From assembly GCF_900640175.1 (NCBI RefSeq), contig NZ_CAAAJC010000001.1:152730-216729 (forward strand): a stretch of DNA of 64,000 bases, written 5' to 3'. The DNA is from Legionella sp. W10-070. Lineage in GTDB: Bacteria; Pseudomonadota; Gammaproteobacteria; Legionellales; Legionellaceae. This document shows, in pieces, positions 25,675 to 36,767 of this stretch. The translations under genes were made by a program, and so were the position numbers. Below the pieces are notes generated by a model. The model made no database searches and had not been told where the DNA came from. It worked only from the letters and a program-made list of their open reading frames with translations. Position 1 is the stretch's first letter. Each line of letters opens with the position of its first letter.

Positions 25675-27443
25675 TAAGCAATGGCTTCTTCTGTATTATC
25701 TATACCTAATTTTTGTGCTCTGTATAACTGAGCATAATACCCGTCCAGATTTAATAACTGCTGATGGGATCCCTGTTCAACAACCCGACCTTGATTCATG
25801 ACGATAATCTTATTCGCTCTTTTAATTGTTGACAATCGATGAGCAATAACCAAGGTTGTTCTGGTTTCCATAATTTGTTCCAGAGCCGCCTGAATATAGC
25901 GTTCTGACTCGCTGTCAAGAGCCGAAGTAGCCTCATCCAGAATAAGAATGGGGGCATCCTTCAAGATAGCCCTGGCAATGGCCAGACGCTGCCTCTGACC
26001 GCCCGATAGCAACACGCCATTTTCACCAATTTTAGTATCATATCCTTGCGGAAGACGACGAATAAATTCATCAGCAAAGGCAAGACGGGCAGCCTGGACA
26101 ATCTCTTCCCTGCTGGCATTAAAACAACCATAAGCAATATTATTAGCCAGGGTATCATTAAAGAGAGTAACTTGCTGGCTTACTAAGGCAATTTGCTCAC
26201 GCAAGCTATCCAGGGCAAGCTCAGAGATTGGCTCCCCGTCAAGAGAAATATAGCCACTGTTAGGTTCATAAAAACGCGGTAGCAGGCTGGCAATGGTTGT
26301 TTTTCCACTGCCTGAATGCCCAACCAATGCCACAGTTTCTCCAGAGTCAATACTAAAGCTGATATCATGAAGGACTGTCTTTCCCTGGCGGTAAGCATAA
26401 CTAACCTTATGAAATTGAATAATCCCGCCGGCTTTTTTTGTTAATTTCTTGCCGCAGGCGTTTTCAATGGGCTTGTCCAACAAATCAAAAACGCTTTCTG
26501 CTCCTGCCAAACCTCGTTGAATGGTTGCATTTAATGTAGTTAAGGTTTTCATTGGTTTTATTAATTGCAACATCGCGGCGATAATAGCCAAAAAAGAACC
26601 GGCAGTAATCGTAATCACTGTTGCTAACTGTATCGCTGCAAAAATAATTACCGCAATCCCTATTGCAATCACAAACTGTACGCCGGAGACATTAATTGCT
26701 TTAGAAACTGCAACTTTCATGTCGTTCTGGCGTGAGGATTCTGTCGCCTGATTAAATTTTTCAATTTCATGCGATGCTCCGCCAAAAATCCGGACAACCT
26801 GGTAACCATCAATCGCCTCTCCAGCGATTTCGGTTACTTCACCCATTGATTTTTGTACTTTATGACTGATGCGCCGCACACGCTTGTTTGTATAATTAAC
26901 AATCACGCCCACAAAAGGGATAGTAAAAAGAAACATCAATGACAGTTGCCAGCTAATAATCATCATGACGGTCAGAAGCCCAATCACAAGACAGGTATTT
27001 TGTACAAAATCGGTTAATGCATCAGCACTAACCTGAGCAACCTGCTCTACATCATAAAGAATTTTCGATAAAAGCTGTCCTGAAGTTGCTTCATCATAAT
27101 AGTCAGCAGGCAATTTAATAATATGGGCAAACACCCGTTGGCGTAACACTTTTACCACTGAGCGTGCCACCCAGGTCATGCAATAACTGCCCGCAGAACT
27201 TACTAAACCACGTATGGTGATCCCTACCAGGACGATTAACGGGATTTGCCTGACAAAAGCCATATCAATGTCAATAAACCCCTTGTCCAAAAAAGGACGC
27301 ATCATATAAGTAAATCCAGCATCGATTACTGAATAAAAAATATTGGCGAAAACGCCAAGGGAGAGAATCAGCCAAAAAGGCTTAACGTAAGAAAGCAAAC
27401 GCCGATACAAAGGACCTGCTTTGCCGTGGGGCTTTTTTTTCAT
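25674..27443 (-). CDS. msbA: Lipid A flippase MsbA (ABC exporter)
   Basis: A 589-residue half-transporter: six membrane helices in the first 320 residues, then one ABC domain with Walker A (GHSGSGKTT), signature (LLSGGQRQRLAIARAIL), Walker B ([12 protein letters not shown]) and the H-loop (IAHRLSTIK). MsbA homodimers flip lipid A-core across the inner membrane. It is the first gene of the msbA-lpxK-(23782) transcription unit. Length fits MsbA (582 in E. coli). Confidence 0.95.
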   Translation of the reverse strand: MKKKPHGKAGPLYRRLLSYVKPFWLILSLGVFANIFYSVIDAGFTYMMRPFLDKGFIDIDMAFVRQIPLIVLVGITIRGLVSSAGSYCMTWVARSVVKVLRQRVFAHIIKLPADYYDEATSGQLLSKILYDVEQVAQVSADALTDFVQNTCLVIGLLTVMMIISWQLSLMFLFTIPFVGVIVNYTNKRVRRISHKVQKSMGEVTEIAGEAIDGYQVVRIFGGASHEIEKFNQATESSRQNDMKVAVSKAINVSGVQFVIAIGIAVIIFAAIQLATVITITAGSFLAIIAAMLQLIKPMKTLTTLNATIQRGLAGAESVFDLLDKPIENACGKKLTKKAGGIIQFHKVSYAYRQGKTVLHDISFSIDSGETVALVGHSGSGKTTIASLLPRFYEPNSGYISLDGEPISELALDSLREQIALVSQQVTLFNDTLANNIAYGCFNASREEIVQAARLAFADEFIRRLPQGYDTKIGENGVLLSGGQRQRLAIARAILKDAPILILDEATSALDSESERYIQAALEQIMETRTTLVIAHRLSTIKRANKIIVMNQGRVVEQGSHQQLLNLDGYYAQLYRAQKLGIDNTEEAIA

Positions 27444-27560
27444 TGTACGCGATAAAGGTTGGCATTGAATGGGAACAAATTTTACCCTTATTTACCGCGA
27501 AGCGCCAATTATTGATTAAATTCGGGGTAATTAAAAGGGAAATGAGTCCCTCTCATGGCC

Positions 27561-28553
27561 TTAGATACCGGCCACCAAAGAGCGGACCAGTCCTGGTCCT
27601 TTATAAATTAAGCCTGTATACACCTGTAACAAGGAAGCACCCGCCTGTAATTTTTCACTTGCAACCTGGGGGTTATCAATTCCTCCAACACCTATGAGCG
27701 TGACCTTATCCCCTACCATCGCTTTCAATATCTCCAGGCATTCAGTAGACCGTTTGGCCAGCGGATTGCCGCTTAACCCGCCCTGCTCACTACCAAAAGG
27801 AAGGTGACTGACGTTGTCTCGTGAGCAAGTGGTATTGGTAGCAATAATGCCTGAAATCCCTTTTTCCAGAATAACCTCAGCCATTTTTTTTAACGTTTCA
27901 TCAGTCTCATCCGGTGAAAGCTTAATCACCAGAGGGACAAAATACTGATATTTATCCGCCAAACGCCGCTGCTCCTCGCTTAATCGGGTTAATAGGTGGC
28001 GAAAAAATTCATCCTGCTGCAATAACCTTAAATCCGGCGTATTCGGCGAAGAAATGTTAATTGTTACATAGGAGGCATAACAATAGACTTTCCGCAAACA
28101 ATGTAAATAATCATCTGCTGCCGCTGTCAAAGGTGTTTCCTTATTTTTTCCAATGTTAATACCCAGTACTCCTTTGTATTGAGCTTTTTTAATATTGGCT
28201 GTTAAAGCATCCACTCCAAGATTATTAAAACCCATACGATTGATAATCGCTGCAGTCTGCGGCAAGCGAAAAAGACGCGGTTTTGGATTCCCTTTCTGAG
28301 GGCGCGGGGTCACTGTACCGAGTTCAATGAAAGAAAATCCAAGCTTGGATAAGGCATCAAGATGCTCTCCATTTTTATCCAGGCCTGCGGCCAAACCAAC
28401 CGGATGAGCAAATTTAAGCCCCATAGCACTCACTGGCTTACTTTCAGGTTGCCGAAAGCAAGTCTTGGGCAACCAATGCAAGGCCGATAACGTAAACTGA
28501 TGTGCTTTCTCAGCCTCCATACTAAAAAGCAAAGGGCGCATTAATGAATACAT
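27561..28553 (-). CDS. pyrD: Dihydroorotate dehydrogenase (quinone), class 2
   Basis: A 330-residue membrane-associated flavoenzyme oxidising dihydroorotate to orotate with quinone as acceptor. Class 2 features are the N-terminal amphipathic helix pair ([15 protein letters not shown]), [20 protein letters not shown] for FMN contact, the [12 protein letters not shown] catalytic loop with Ser as base, and GVGGIDNPQ near the C-terminus. Start ATG 28553 agrees with E. coli PyrD (336 residues). It appears monocistronic. Confidence 0.96.
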   Translation of the reverse strand: MYSLMRPLLFSMEAEKAHQFTLSALHWLPKTCFRQPESKPVSAMGLKFAHPVGLAAGLDKNGEHLDALSKLGFSFIELGTVTPRPQKGNPKPRLFRLPQTAAIINRMGFNNLGVDALTANIKKAQYKGVLGINIGKNKETPLTAAADDYLHCLRKVYCYASYVTINISSPNTPDLRLLQQDEFFRHLLTRLSEEQRRLADKYQYFVPLVIKLSPDETDETLKKMAEVILEKGISGIIATNTTCSRDNVSHLPFGSEQGGLSGNPLAKRSTECLEILKAMVGDKVTLIGVGGIDNPQVASEKLQAGASLLQVYTGLIYKGPGLVRSLVAGI

Positions 28554-28714
28554 GGCAATTCTTCAAAACCGGTATATAAAGTTAATTGGTTATTCTACAG
28601 TAAAGTAATCGAGGGAATATACCCGTAATACTTGAAGACACGACATTTTAGACGATTCAATTTTTTGATCATCAAACGTTAGGTTCTGTGCACTTATCGC
28701 TAGCTTGAGTATAC

Positions 28715-29398
28715 CTAAACCTGGCATTGCTGCGCCCATACACGCAACATGGCATTGCCACTGGGTTGTAAATGATAAGCAACCTCTTTCACTTCTATAC
28801 CAAAATTTTCCTCTTGCAAACCAAGCAGTACAGGACCCAAAAAAGGCGAAGGCTTCTCGTGGCGATCAATCAGAGGAAAAATTCTTACTTCTTTGGCAAC
28901 ACGGGCAAGTTCCCTTATAACCTCTAAGTGAAACTCCACATCCTGATCATCCAAATCAGCAAACAGGTAGTGGGAGCTTAAAGCATAATCAAAGGAAAAG
29001 TCAGAAAAAGGCAAGACATAGCTATTAATACCGCAATATCGCTTTTCTTTTTTCCCCTCGATATAATCCTTGAAAAACTGCTCCATTCCATCACGTCGCT
29101 TGCTGATGAGGGTATCAAGACTGCCATAGAGGCTAAAATCAAATTTTTCCTGATCGCGAGTGATTTTATTCACCATATCTGCAAATACCAACTCCACTTT
29201 AGAGTATAAAGTCGCTTTATCGAGATTAAATAAAGGATCACAACTGACTATTCGCCGAGATTGTCCGGTTAATTCCACATTAACAGCACTGGGGCCACAA
29301 CCGTATTCCAAAATAGATGCGGTCTTGCCTATTCCTGCAAGATCAAACATCTCCTGGTATTCATCCATATGATGCCCCCAAAGTACCAGCTTCCGCAT
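28715..29398 (-). CDS. SAM-dependent methyltransferase-like protein
   Basis: A 227-residue cytoplasmic protein with a class I methyltransferase motif I (SILEYGCGPSAVNVEL) followed by an acidic strand end (IVSCDPLF). A later segment (YVLPFSDFSFDYALSSHYLF) fits motifs IV-V. The substrate cannot be told. A very strong ribosome site (AAAGGAGGT, six bases from the ATG at 29398) fixes the start. The 28554-28714 gap downstream shows nothing I can support. Confidence 0.75.
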   Translation of the reverse strand: MRKLVLWGHHMDEYQEMFDLAGIGKTASILEYGCGPSAVNVELTGQSRRIVSCDPLFNLDKATLYSKVELVFADMVNKITRDQEKFDFSLYGSLDTLISKRRDGMEQFFKDYIEGKKEKRYCGINSYVLPFSDFSFDYALSSHYLFADLDDQDVEFHLEVIRELARVAKEVRIFPLIDRHEKPSPFLGPVLLGLQEENFGIEVKEVAYHLQPSGNAMLRVWAQQCQV

Positions 29399-29503
29399 GA
29401 ATACCTCCTTTAAACTTTTGGCTGCCTAACCCTATTGATAATTATGCCTCGCCTTAAAAACCGGCGTTTTCACAAGGGCGAATTAATCCATATCAAATAG
29501 ATA

Positions 29504-29531
29504 TTGCAACTTAATTTTGATTAAGTATAGT
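29504..29531 (+). promoter_or_regulatory. Promoter with a palindromic operator in the spacer (leucine-degradation genes)
   Basis: TTGCAA (29504-29509) and TATAGT (29526-29531) are spaced 16 bases apart. The spacer is filled by ACTTAATTTTGATTAAGT (29509-29526), with 7-base inverted arms and a 4-base centre. A dyad between -35 and -10 is how MerR-family activators such as LiuR bind, but the sequence does not match the LiuR consensus as I recall it. Regulation is inferred. Confidence 0.45.
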
Positions 29532-29565
29532 CTAACCTATTTGCTTAATTAACAGGAAGTCATCC

Positions 29566-30726
29566 ATGCACACAGGCCTTCAAAATCAACTTGGGGAAAC
29601 TTACGATCTGTTGCGAGACAGTATTTACCAATTTGCCCAGAAAGAAATTGCCCCTTTAGCTGCACAAATTGATGCCGAAAATGCGTTTCCCAACCATTTA
29701 TGGTCAAAATTAGGCGAAATGGGTTTATTAGGCATCACTATCAGTGAAGAGTATGGGGGAGCCAACATGGGTTATCTTGCTCATGTGGTCGCCATGGAAG
29801 AAATCTCTCGTGCCTCTGCTTCTGTTGGCTTAAGTTATGGGGCTCACTCTAATCTTTGTGTAAATCAAATTTATTTAAATGGAAATCACAGGCAAAAACA
29901 GCATTATTTGCCTAAACTAATAAACGGCGAACACGTCGGTGCTCTGGCCATGAGTGAATCCAATTCTGGTTCGGATGTAATTAGCATGCAGCTTCAGGCA
30001 CATGCTGAAGGAGATAAGTTCATCCTTAACGGAACTAAAATGTGGATAACAAATGGCCCAGATGCTGATGTCCTGGTCGTTTATGCTAAAACCGATAAGC
30101 AAGCTGGCAGTAAAGGGATTACCGCTTTTATTGTTGAAAAAGGATTTAAAGGTTTTCGTACCGCGCAAAAGCTTGATAAACTGGGAATGCGTGGTTCCAA
30201 TACCTGTGAGCTTGTATTTGAACATTGTGAGGTTCCTGCGGAAAATGTGCTCGGGGAAGTTAACAAAGGCGCTAAAGTCCTTATGAGTGGACTTGATTAT
30301 GAGCGTACCGTTCTGGCTGCAGGACCTGTTGGTATTATGCAGGCTTGTATGGATATTGTGCTTCCCTATGTACATGAGCGTAAACAGTTTAACCAGGCAA
30401 TTGGCGAATTCCAGTTTATCCAAGGGAAGTTAGCCGACATGTATACTGAATTAAGTGCTTCAAGGGCTTATCTTTATACCGTCGCCCGTGCCTGCGATCA
30501 AGGCATGGTCAGCCGTAAAGATGCTGCTGGTGTTATTTTATATACCGCAGAGCGAGCGACCCAAATGGCACTGCAAGCCATTCAAATTTTAGGGGGTAAT
30601 GGCTATATTAATGAATACCCTGCTGGAAGGTTGCTGCGTGATGCCAAATTATATGAAATTGGTGCCGGAACATCGGAAATCAGACGAATGTTGATTGGAC
30701 GTGAACTTTTTAAAGAAACCGCATAA
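29566..30726 (+). CDS. ivd: Isovaleryl-CoA dehydrogenase
   Basis: A 386-residue acyl-CoA dehydrogenase oxidising isovaleryl-CoA to 3-methylcrotonyl-CoA in leucine breakdown. The FAD/substrate motifs [13 protein letters not shown] and [20 protein letters not shown] are present. The segment [16 protein letters not shown] puts the catalytic Glu where it lies in isovaleryl-CoA dehydrogenases rather than in the C-terminal position of other family members; this and the neighbours decide the substrate. First gene of the leucine cluster; the thiolase follows after 12 bases. Confidence 0.92.
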   Translation: MHTGLQNQLGETYDLLRDSIYQFAQKEIAPLAAQIDAENAFPNHLWSKLGEMGLLGITISEEYGGANMGYLAHVVAMEEISRASASVGLSYGAHSNLCVNQIYLNGNHRQKQHYLPKLINGEHVGALAMSESNSGSDVISMQLQAHAEGDKFILNGTKMWITNGPDADVLVVYAKTDKQAGSKGITAFIVEKGFKGFRTAQKLDKLGMRGSNTCELVFEHCEVPAENVLGEVNKGAKVLMSGLDYERTVLAAGPVGIMQACMDIVLPYVHERKQFNQAIGEFQFIQGKLADMYTELSASRAYLYTVARACDQGMVSRKDAAGVILYTAERATQMALQAIQILGGNGYINEYPAGRLLRDAKLYEIGAGTSEIRRMLIGRELFKETA

Positions 30727-30738
30727 GGAAAATAAAAC

Positions 30739-31923
30739 ATGGAACAGAATGATATTGTTATTGTTGCCGCCAGGAGAACGCCAATGGGTGGCCTGTTGGG
30801 GGCATTATCAAGTTTATCAGCGCCTGAATTAGGGGCTGTTGCTCATCGTGCAGCACTGGAACAAGCCGGAATTTCACCTGCCGAAATTGATGAAGTCATC
30901 ACAGGCTGTGTCTTACAGGCAGGCATTGGTCAGGCGCCTGGAAGACAAGCAGCAATTGCCGCAGGCATCCCTGACTCATCAGGAGCAACCACTATTAATA
31001 AAATGTGTGGTTCAGGCATGAAAGCAGTAATGTTAGCTCATGATTTACTTAAAGTTGGCTCAGCAAATGTTGTTTTGGCCAGTGGAATGGAAAGTATGAG
31101 CAATGCGCCTTATTTACTCAGCAAAGCACGTGCAGGTTACCGTTTGGGGCACGGTGAAATAAAGGATCATATGTTCCTTGATGGCCTTGAGGATGCCTAT
31201 GAGCGAGGACAATTAATGGGCTTTTTTGCTGAAGCGACTGCCAGTCATTTCCAGTTTAGCCGCAAACAGCAAGATGACTATGCAATCCGCTCAATGACCC
31301 GTGCTCTTCAAGCACAACAAGATCATGCCTTTGTTGAGGAAATAGCGCCAGTTACTGTAGCCGGTCGTAAAGGAGAGGTGGTCGTTGATAAGGATGAAGG
31401 TCCTGATGAAAGCAAGCTTGCCAAAGTACCCCAGCTTCGTCCTGCATTTAAAGCAGACGGTACAGTAACGGCAGCAAACTCAAGCTCCATCTCTGATGGC
31501 GCAGCAAGCCTTATCTTAATGACAGCTGCTAATGCCAGGAAACGTGGGCTAAAACCACTGGCGCGTATTGTTGCTCATGCAAGCCATGCCCAGGCACCAG
31601 AATGGTTTACCACAGCACCTGTCGATGCTATTCGTAAAGTACTGAGCAAGGCCGGCTGGCACCAAAGTGAAGTTGACCTTTATGAAATAAATGAAGCCTT
31701 CGCAGTGGTTGCTATGGCAGCGATTACCCAGCTTGAGCTTAATGACGATAATGTGAATATTCATGGTGGTGCCTGTGCATTGGGCCATCCGATTGGCGCA
31801 TCAGGGGCACGGATTATTGTGACCTTAATGCACGCCCTCAAACAACGGCAAAAAGCACGTGGTGTTGCGTCATTGTGTATTGGTGGTGGCGAAGCAACCG
31901 CAATTGCTATTGAAATGCTTTAA
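30739..31923 (+). CDS. Acetyl-CoA acetyltransferase (thiolase)
   Basis: A 394-residue thiolase. The acyl-accepting Cys is in INKMCGSGMKAVMLA, and the C-terminal GGACALGHPIGASGAR and CIGGGEATAIA blocks supply the catalytic His and second Cys. It should split acetoacetyl-CoA into two acetyl-CoA; with the synthetase at 41839 it completes salvage of acetoacetate made by HMG-CoA lyase. It is separated from ivd by 12 bases with an AAGGAAAA site. A biosynthetic role (poly-hydroxybutyrate) is possible. Confidence 0.93.
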   Translation: MEQNDIVIVAARRTPMGGLLGALSSLSAPELGAVAHRAALEQAGISPAEIDEVITGCVLQAGIGQAPGRQAAIAAGIPDSSGATTINKMCGSGMKAVMLAHDLLKVGSANVVLASGMESMSNAPYLLSKARAGYRLGHGEIKDHMFLDGLEDAYERGQLMGFFAEATASHFQFSRKQQDDYAIRSMTRALQAQQDHAFVEEIAPVTVAGRKGEVVVDKDEGPDESKLAKVPQLRPAFKADGTVTAANSSSISDGAASLILMTAANARKRGLKPLARIVAHASHAQAPEWFTTAPVDAIRKVLSKAGWHQSEVDLYEINEAFAVVAMAAITQLELNDDNVNIHGGACALGHPIGASGARIIVTLMHALKQRQKARGVASLCIGGGEATAIAIEML

Positions 31924-31932
31924 TAAAAATCG

Positions 31933-31961
31933 GTAGCCTTGACTCATTGGATCAAGGCTAC
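31933..31961. repeat. GTAGCCTTGA-family hairpin after the thiolase gene
   Basis: Ten-base perfect arms (GTAGCCTTGA / TCAAGGCTAC) with a nine-base loop. It belongs to the same palindromic family as 16152-16277 and 63686-63723. It follows the thiolase stop by 9 bases and may reduce read-through; the A-run behind it would be a T-tract only for minus-strand transcription. Confidence 0.7.
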
Positions 31962-31998
31962 AAAAAAATTAATCTAATTAGTTTATCAAAGGATGTAC

Positions 31999-32313
31999 AT
32001 GCTTAGACAAAGTCTTATCTACTTATTATTGAGTATTCTGGTCGTAGTTTTTGCCAAATTTGCTCATATGTTAATTGTCTATATCGATATGCTCTATGCT
32101 TTCATCAATGTTAAATTAACCCCTATCTTCAGTCATAGCGGATTAGGTTTGACAATAAGGAAAATTATTCTTTTGGTATTCATACCAATCCTCATTGCTG
32201 CAATTCCAGCATTCAGCTACCGATTAATCAAAGGGAATGAAATGCCTTATTTTCTCGAATTAACCTGGTGCTTATGGCTTGTGATTGTGCTTAGTAATAT
32301 TTTAATACGCTAG
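31999..32313 (+). CDS. Small membrane protein inside the leucine cluster
   Basis: About 104 residues from ATG 31999 (AAAGGA six bases upstream; ATG 31993 also possible). Three hydrophobic segments are visible: [34 protein letters not shown] and [16 protein letters not shown]. No family is recognised. It is placed seven bases before the carboxylase beta-subunit gene and so is probably co-transcribed, but nothing in its sequence suggests a metabolic role. Confidence 0.65.
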   Translation: MLRQSLIYLLLSILVVVFAKFAHMLIVYIDMLYAFINVKLTPIFSHSGLGLTIRKIILLVFIPILIAAIPAFSYRLIKGNEMPYFLELTWCLWLVIVLSNILIR

Positions 32314-32320
32314 GATTATC

Positions 32321-33928
32321 ATGGCTAAAATCATCAGTCAGCTAAATCCATCGAGTCATGAATTTAAAGAAAACCAGGCAAGCATGCAAACGCTGGTTGA
32401 CAAGTTACAAAATACAATCAAGCGAATTGCCCAAGGCGGAGACGAAAAAGCCCGACAGAGACATTTAAAGCATGGCAAATTATTGCCTCGTGATCGCTTG
32501 CAGCAGTTACTTGATCCGGGCAGCCCTTTTCTTGAGCTATCACAACTGGCCGCCTATCAGGCTTATGAAGATGAAGTTCCCGCTGCCGGCATTATTACCG
32601 GCATAGGCAAAGTTGCAGGCATTGAGTGTATGATAGTTGTCAATGATGCGACTGTTAAGGGGGGAACCTATTACCCGCTGACAGTCAAAAAACATCTACG
32701 CGCTCAGGAAATAGCCAAAACCAATCATCTTCCTTGCATTTATCTTGTTGATTCAGGAGGCGCTTTTCTGCCCCTTCAAGATGAAGTGTTTCCAGACCGA
32801 GACCATTTTGGTCGTATTTTTTATAACCAAGCCACTTTATCAGCCGCTAATATCCCACAAATTGCAGTAGTCATGGGTTCTTGTACTGCTGGAGGAGCTT
32901 ACGTCCCTGCTATGGCTGATGAATCAATTATGGTACGTAACCAGGCAACGATTTTTTTAGGCGGCCCGCCTTTGGTCAAAGCCGCCACAGGAGAAATTAT
33001 CAGTGCCGAAGAACTGGGCGGAGCAGATGTTCATTGCCGGCATTCCGGTGTCGCTGATCATTATGCCGAAAACGATGCCCATGCCCTTCATCTGGCACGC
33101 ATTGCGGTAAGCCATTTAAATCGTCAAAAGCCTGACGGACTTTGTCGCATTCCAAGCCGCGAACCAGTTTATGATCCTGGCGAGCTTAACGGTATTGTGC
33201 CTGCTGATCCGCGCAAACCCTATGATATTCGTGAGATCATAGCCCGTATCGTTGACGGTTCGGAACTGGATGAGTTCAAAACGCTTTATGGCACAACGCT
33301 GGTTTGCGGCTTTGCCCATTTATATGGTTACCCTGTTGGTATCGTGGCTAATAATGGAATATTGTTTGGTGAAAGTGCCCTTAAAGGTGCCCATTTTATT
33401 GAGCTATGCGCCCAGCGGAAAATACCCTTATTATTTTTACAAAATATCACCGGATTCATGGTAGGCAGCAAATATGAGGCAGCGGGTATTGCCAAGCATG
33501 GAGCCAAAATGGTCACTGCGGTGGCCAATGCCAATGTCCCTAAATTTACGGTCATTGTTGGCGGTAGCTTTGGTGCAGGAAATTATGCCATGTGTGGCCG
33601 TGCTTATAGCCCTCGTTTTTTATGGTCATGGCCAAATGCCCGCATCTCGGTGATGGGTGGTGAACAAGCAGCCAACGTACTGGCTCAAATTAATCGTGAT
33701 AAACATGCCAAAGCAGGAACCAGCTGGACAGCTGAAGAAGAGCTGGCATTTAAGACAAGTCTTCATGCTCAATATGAAGCCCAGGGAAATCCCTACTATG
33801 CCAGTGCCAGACTTTGGGATGATGGCGTCATTGCACCTCAAGATACAAGAAGAATCCTTGGCTTAAGCTTATCAGCCGCTTTGAATGCACCGATTGAATC
33901 CACCCGGTTTGGCGTATTCCGCATGTAA
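32321..33928 (+). CDS. mccB: Methylcrotonyl-CoA carboxylase beta subunit (carboxyltransferase)
   Basis: A 535-residue carboxyltransferase that moves the carboxyl from biotin to 3-methylcrotonyl-CoA. The crotonase-fold motifs [20 protein letters not shown] and [20 protein letters not shown] are present, and the C-terminal half has [20 protein letters not shown] and [11 protein letters not shown], all typical of MccB rather than PccB. Partner subunit at 34804. Length matches the family (about 535). Confidence 0.95.
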   Translation: MAKIISQLNPSSHEFKENQASMQTLVDKLQNTIKRIAQGGDEKARQRHLKHGKLLPRDRLQQLLDPGSPFLELSQLAAYQAYEDEVPAAGIITGIGKVAGIECMIVVNDATVKGGTYYPLTVKKHLRAQEIAKTNHLPCIYLVDSGGAFLPLQDEVFPDRDHFGRIFYNQATLSAANIPQIAVVMGSCTAGGAYVPAMADESIMVRNQATIFLGGPPLVKAATGEIISAEELGGADVHCRHSGVADHYAENDAHALHLARIAVSHLNRQKPDGLCRIPSREPVYDPGELNGIVPADPRKPYDIREIIARIVDGSELDEFKTLYGTTLVCGFAHLYGYPVGIVANNGILFGESALKGAHFIELCAQRKIPLLFLQNITGFMVGSKYEAAGIAKHGAKMVTAVANANVPKFTVIVGGSFGAGNYAMCGRAYSPRFLWSWPNARISVMGGEQAANVLAQINRDKHAKAGTSWTAEEELAFKTSLHAQYEAQGNPYYASARLWDDGVIAPQDTRRILGLSLSAALNAPIESTRFGVFRM

Positions 33929-34020
33929 TACAATGAGTCACAGGAAAGGAATATAAAAACGAGCTGGGAAATAAAATTGCAGTCCCGGAATTGCTAACAA
34001 GAAGGCTTAAGGGAGAAATA

Positions 34021-34797
34021 GTGAGCGATATATTAAGCGATCTTCATAATAATATTTTCATTGTCACGCTAAACCGCCTTGGCAAACATAATGCATTTGA
34101 CGACAATATGCTTGAGCAATTGCAGCTTAAGCTTGAAGAAGCGATAAACCATCCTCAAACACGTGTCATTCTATTGAAAGCAAACGGACGTAATTTTTCT
34201 GCAGGCGCTGATTTAACCTGGATGCAGCGAATGGCAGCATTCAGCGAAGAGGAAAATCTTCAGGATGCAATGGTACTAGCGCGGGTGATGTTTACTTTGC
34301 ATAAAAGTCCAAAGCCAACTATCGCCGCAGTCCATGGCGCTGCTTTTGGAGGCGGCGCGGGTCTTGCAGCGGCTTGTGATATCACCATTGCTGCAGACGA
34401 TGCGCAATTCTGCTTTTCAGAGGTGAAGTTAGGCTTAATTCCTGCTGTCATTAGCCCTTATGTGGTAAAAGCAATTGGTGAGCGAGCAGCCAAATGGCTA
34501 TTTATGACAGCTGAAACATTTAATACTGAAAAAGCCAAGCAGCTGGGTTTAGTACAACATTCTATCGAAAAAGACAAACTGCTCGAATTCAGCCTAAGTT
34601 ACGCAGAACAAATAGTCCAGCGAGCCCCCCAGGCCATCAGTGACTGTAAAACGCTGGTAGATAAAATCAGTAATAAAGAAATTGATGAACAATTGCTAAA
34701 GGATACCGCAACCCTGATTGCCAAAAAACGCGTTTCCGCGGAAGGCCAGCAAGGATTGCAGGCTTTTTTAAAAAAAGAAACCCCCAACTGGAATTAA
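34021..34797 (+). CDS. Methylglutaconyl-CoA hydratase (enoyl-CoA hydratase family)
   Basis: A 258-residue crotonase-family protein starting at GTG 34021 with GGGAG five bases upstream; upstream in-frame starts lack a site. The oxyanion-hole motifs are NFSAGADLTWMQRM and HGAAFGGGAGLAAACDITIA. The SAGADL-WM wording is characteristic of methylglutaconyl-CoA hydratases of leucine degradation (LiuC). It lies between the two carboxylase subunit genes, as in liu clusters of other bacteria, and hydrates the carboxylated product to HMG-CoA. Confidence 0.9.
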   Translation: MSDILSDLHNNIFIVTLNRLGKHNAFDDNMLEQLQLKLEEAINHPQTRVILLKANGRNFSAGADLTWMQRMAAFSEEENLQDAMVLARVMFTLHKSPKPTIAAVHGAAFGGGAGLAAACDITIAADDAQFCFSEVKLGLIPAVISPYVVKAIGERAAKWLFMTAETFNTEKAKQLGLVQHSIEKDKLLEFSLSYAEQIVQRAPQAISDCKTLVDKISNKEIDEQLLKDTATLIAKKRVSAEGQQGLQAFLKKETPNWN

Positions 34798-34803
34798 TAC
34801 CTC

Positions 34804-36765
34804 ATGTTTAACAAGATTCTCATTGCTAATCGTGGTGAAATTGCCTGCCGCATCATACGAACCTGTCGGCAAATGGGTATTCATACCGTTGCAGTCTACT
34901 CGACTGTAGATAAAAACAGTCAACATGTAAGAGAAGCAGACTCTGCCTTCTGGGTCGGTGAGGCAGCCGCCAAATCAAGCTATCTGAACATCGACTCAAT
35001 TATTGCTGCAGCCCTTGCCAGCGGCGCGGAGGCTATCCACCCAGGCTATGGTTTCCTGTCAGAAAACCCCTCCTTTGCCAAAGCCTGTGAAAAAGCAGGT
35101 ATTATTTTTATTGGTCCTTCTGTTTTAGCGATGGAAGCAATGGCATCAAAGCAGTTAGCCAAACAACTTCTTGAAAAAACGGCTGTTCCTCTTACTCCAG
35201 GTTATCATGGTAATGAACAGAGCGATGCCCGTTTATTGGATGAAGCCCGCCGCATTGGTTTTCCCGTTTTATTAAAAGCAGCCAGTGGCGGTGGCGGGAA
35301 AGGTATGCGTGCTGTACATCAGGAAGCTGATTTTTCTCAAGCATTAGCTGGTGCCCGTCGTGAAGCAATGGCAAGCTTCGCTGATGATACGATGTTAATA
35401 GAAAAACTAATCACCAATCCCCGCCACGTTGAAGTGCAGGTTATGGCGGATAATCATGGCCAGGTTGTCCATCTCTTTGAGCGTGATTGCTCCATCCAAC
35501 GCCGCCATCAAAAAATTATTGAAGAAGCACCGGCCCCTCACCTATCTGATACTTTACGCCAGGGTTTAACAGAAGCAGCCTGTGAGGTTGCTCGTTCAAT
35601 TGCCTATCGCGGTGCTGGGACAGTAGAATTTTTAGTTGATGGGAAGGAACATTTTTATTTCATGGAAATGAATACCCGCTTGCAAGTCGAGCATCCTGTT
35701 ACGGAAATGATAACCGGCCTTGATTTGGTAGCCTGGCAATTGAAAATTGCTGCCAACGAACCTTTACCTTTGCTTCAGGAGCAAATTAAAACACAGGGGC
35801 ATGCCATCGAATGCCGTATCTACGCTGAAGATCCTAACCAGGGCTTTATTCCTTCCATAGGCAAACTGGATTTTTTAAAAGAGCCTCAGGGAGAAGGCAT
35901 ACGAATAGACAGCGGCGTTTATCCTAATGCCTCGATTACGATGTATTATGATCCGATGATTGCCAAACTAATCACCTGGGGTGAAAATCGAAATGAAGCG
36001 CTACAGCGCTTGCAGAGAGCATTAGAATGTTATGCCATTGGCGGAGTAAAAACCAATATACCTTTTCTGCAAGCCATCTGTCGGCACCCTCGATTTGTCA
36101 ATGCCGAACTCAGCACTGATTTTTTAACCCGGGAAACGATTCATCTTGCTGTCCCTGATAAATCTCTGGCACTGCTGATGGCAGCCAGTTATGATTACTT
36201 AAGCCTCGTCAACCAGAAAAAAGACCCTTTAGAGCAAAGCAGTTTTGCATGGCAAATGCATTTATCCAGCCATTGGCATTGGCGCTATGTTATTGAAGGT
36301 AAGCAAGAGAACGTCGAAATTCATCCTCTTGGAAAGGATACTTTCAAAATAAGCATGGAAAGCGAGGAGTTTGTTTTGCATGCTCAACTGCTTGGCGAAA
36401 AATTAGTGATTGACGATGGCCGTCAAACGCGGTTTGCTCTGGTTGATAATCAAGCACAGAGTATCAGGCTTCATTTAAAAGAGGGACCTGTTTCAATTGA
36501 ACGTTTTAGCTGGCAAAACCTTGCCTCTGAAGCTGCAAAAAAAGGCCAACTAACGGCTCCCATGCCAGCTACTATCGTCGCAATCCTGAAAAATAAGGGT
36601 GACAAAGTTAAAGAGGGGGAAAGCCTTATCGTCCTTGAAGCAATGAAAATGGAGCACACTATTCATGCTCCTGAAGATGGGGTATTGGCTGAATTATTTT
36701 ATGAGGTAGGATCGCAAGTCAATGAAGGGGCTGAGTTATTGGCACTGAAAACAGATCAGGGATAA
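34804..36765 (+). CDS. mccA: Methylcrotonyl-CoA carboxylase alpha subunit (biotin carboxylase + biotin carrier)
   Basis: A 653-residue biotin-dependent protein. Residues 1-445 form the biotin carboxylase ([32 protein letters not shown]-grasp [30 protein letters not shown]). After a linker domain the C-terminal biotinyl domain carries the EAMKMEH lysine. It carboxylates its own biotin with bicarbonate and ATP and serves the beta subunit at 32321. The hydratase gene ends six bases before and the lyase gene begins two bases after. Confidence 0.96.
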   Translation: MFNKILIANRGEIACRIIRTCRQMGIHTVAVYSTVDKNSQHVREADSAFWVGEAAAKSSYLNIDSIIAAALASGAEAIHPGYGFLSENPSFAKACEKAGIIFIGPSVLAMEAMASKQLAKQLLEKTAVPLTPGYHGNEQSDARLLDEARRIGFPVLLKAASGGGGKGMRAVHQEADFSQALAGARREAMASFADDTMLIEKLITNPRHVEVQVMADNHGQVVHLFERDCSIQRRHQKIIEEAPAPHLSDTLRQGLTEAACEVARSIAYRGAGTVEFLVDGKEHFYFMEMNTRLQVEHPVTEMITGLDLVAWQLKIAANEPLPLLQEQIKTQGHAIECRIYAEDPNQGFIPSIGKLDFLKEPQGEGIRIDSGVYPNASITMYYDPMIAKLITWGENRNEALQRLQRALECYAIGGVKTNIPFLQAICRHPRFVNAELSTDFLTRETIHLAVPDKSLALLMAASYDYLSLVNQKKDPLEQSSFAWQMHLSSHWHWRYVIEGKQENVEIHPLGKDTFKISMESEEFVLHAQLLGEKLVIDDGRQTRFALVDNQAQSIRLHLKEGPVSIERFSWQNLASEAAKKGQLTAPMPATIVAILKNKGDKVKEGESLIVLEAMKMEHTIHAPEDGVLAELFYEVGSQVNEGAELLALKTDQG

Positions 36766-36767
36766 CC

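Noticed and set aside
29917..30423. 168-codon minus-strand frame in the isovaleryl-CoA dehydrogenase gene
   Set aside because: The plus strand encodes a clear full-length enzyme; the antisense frame lacks motifs and a ribosome site.
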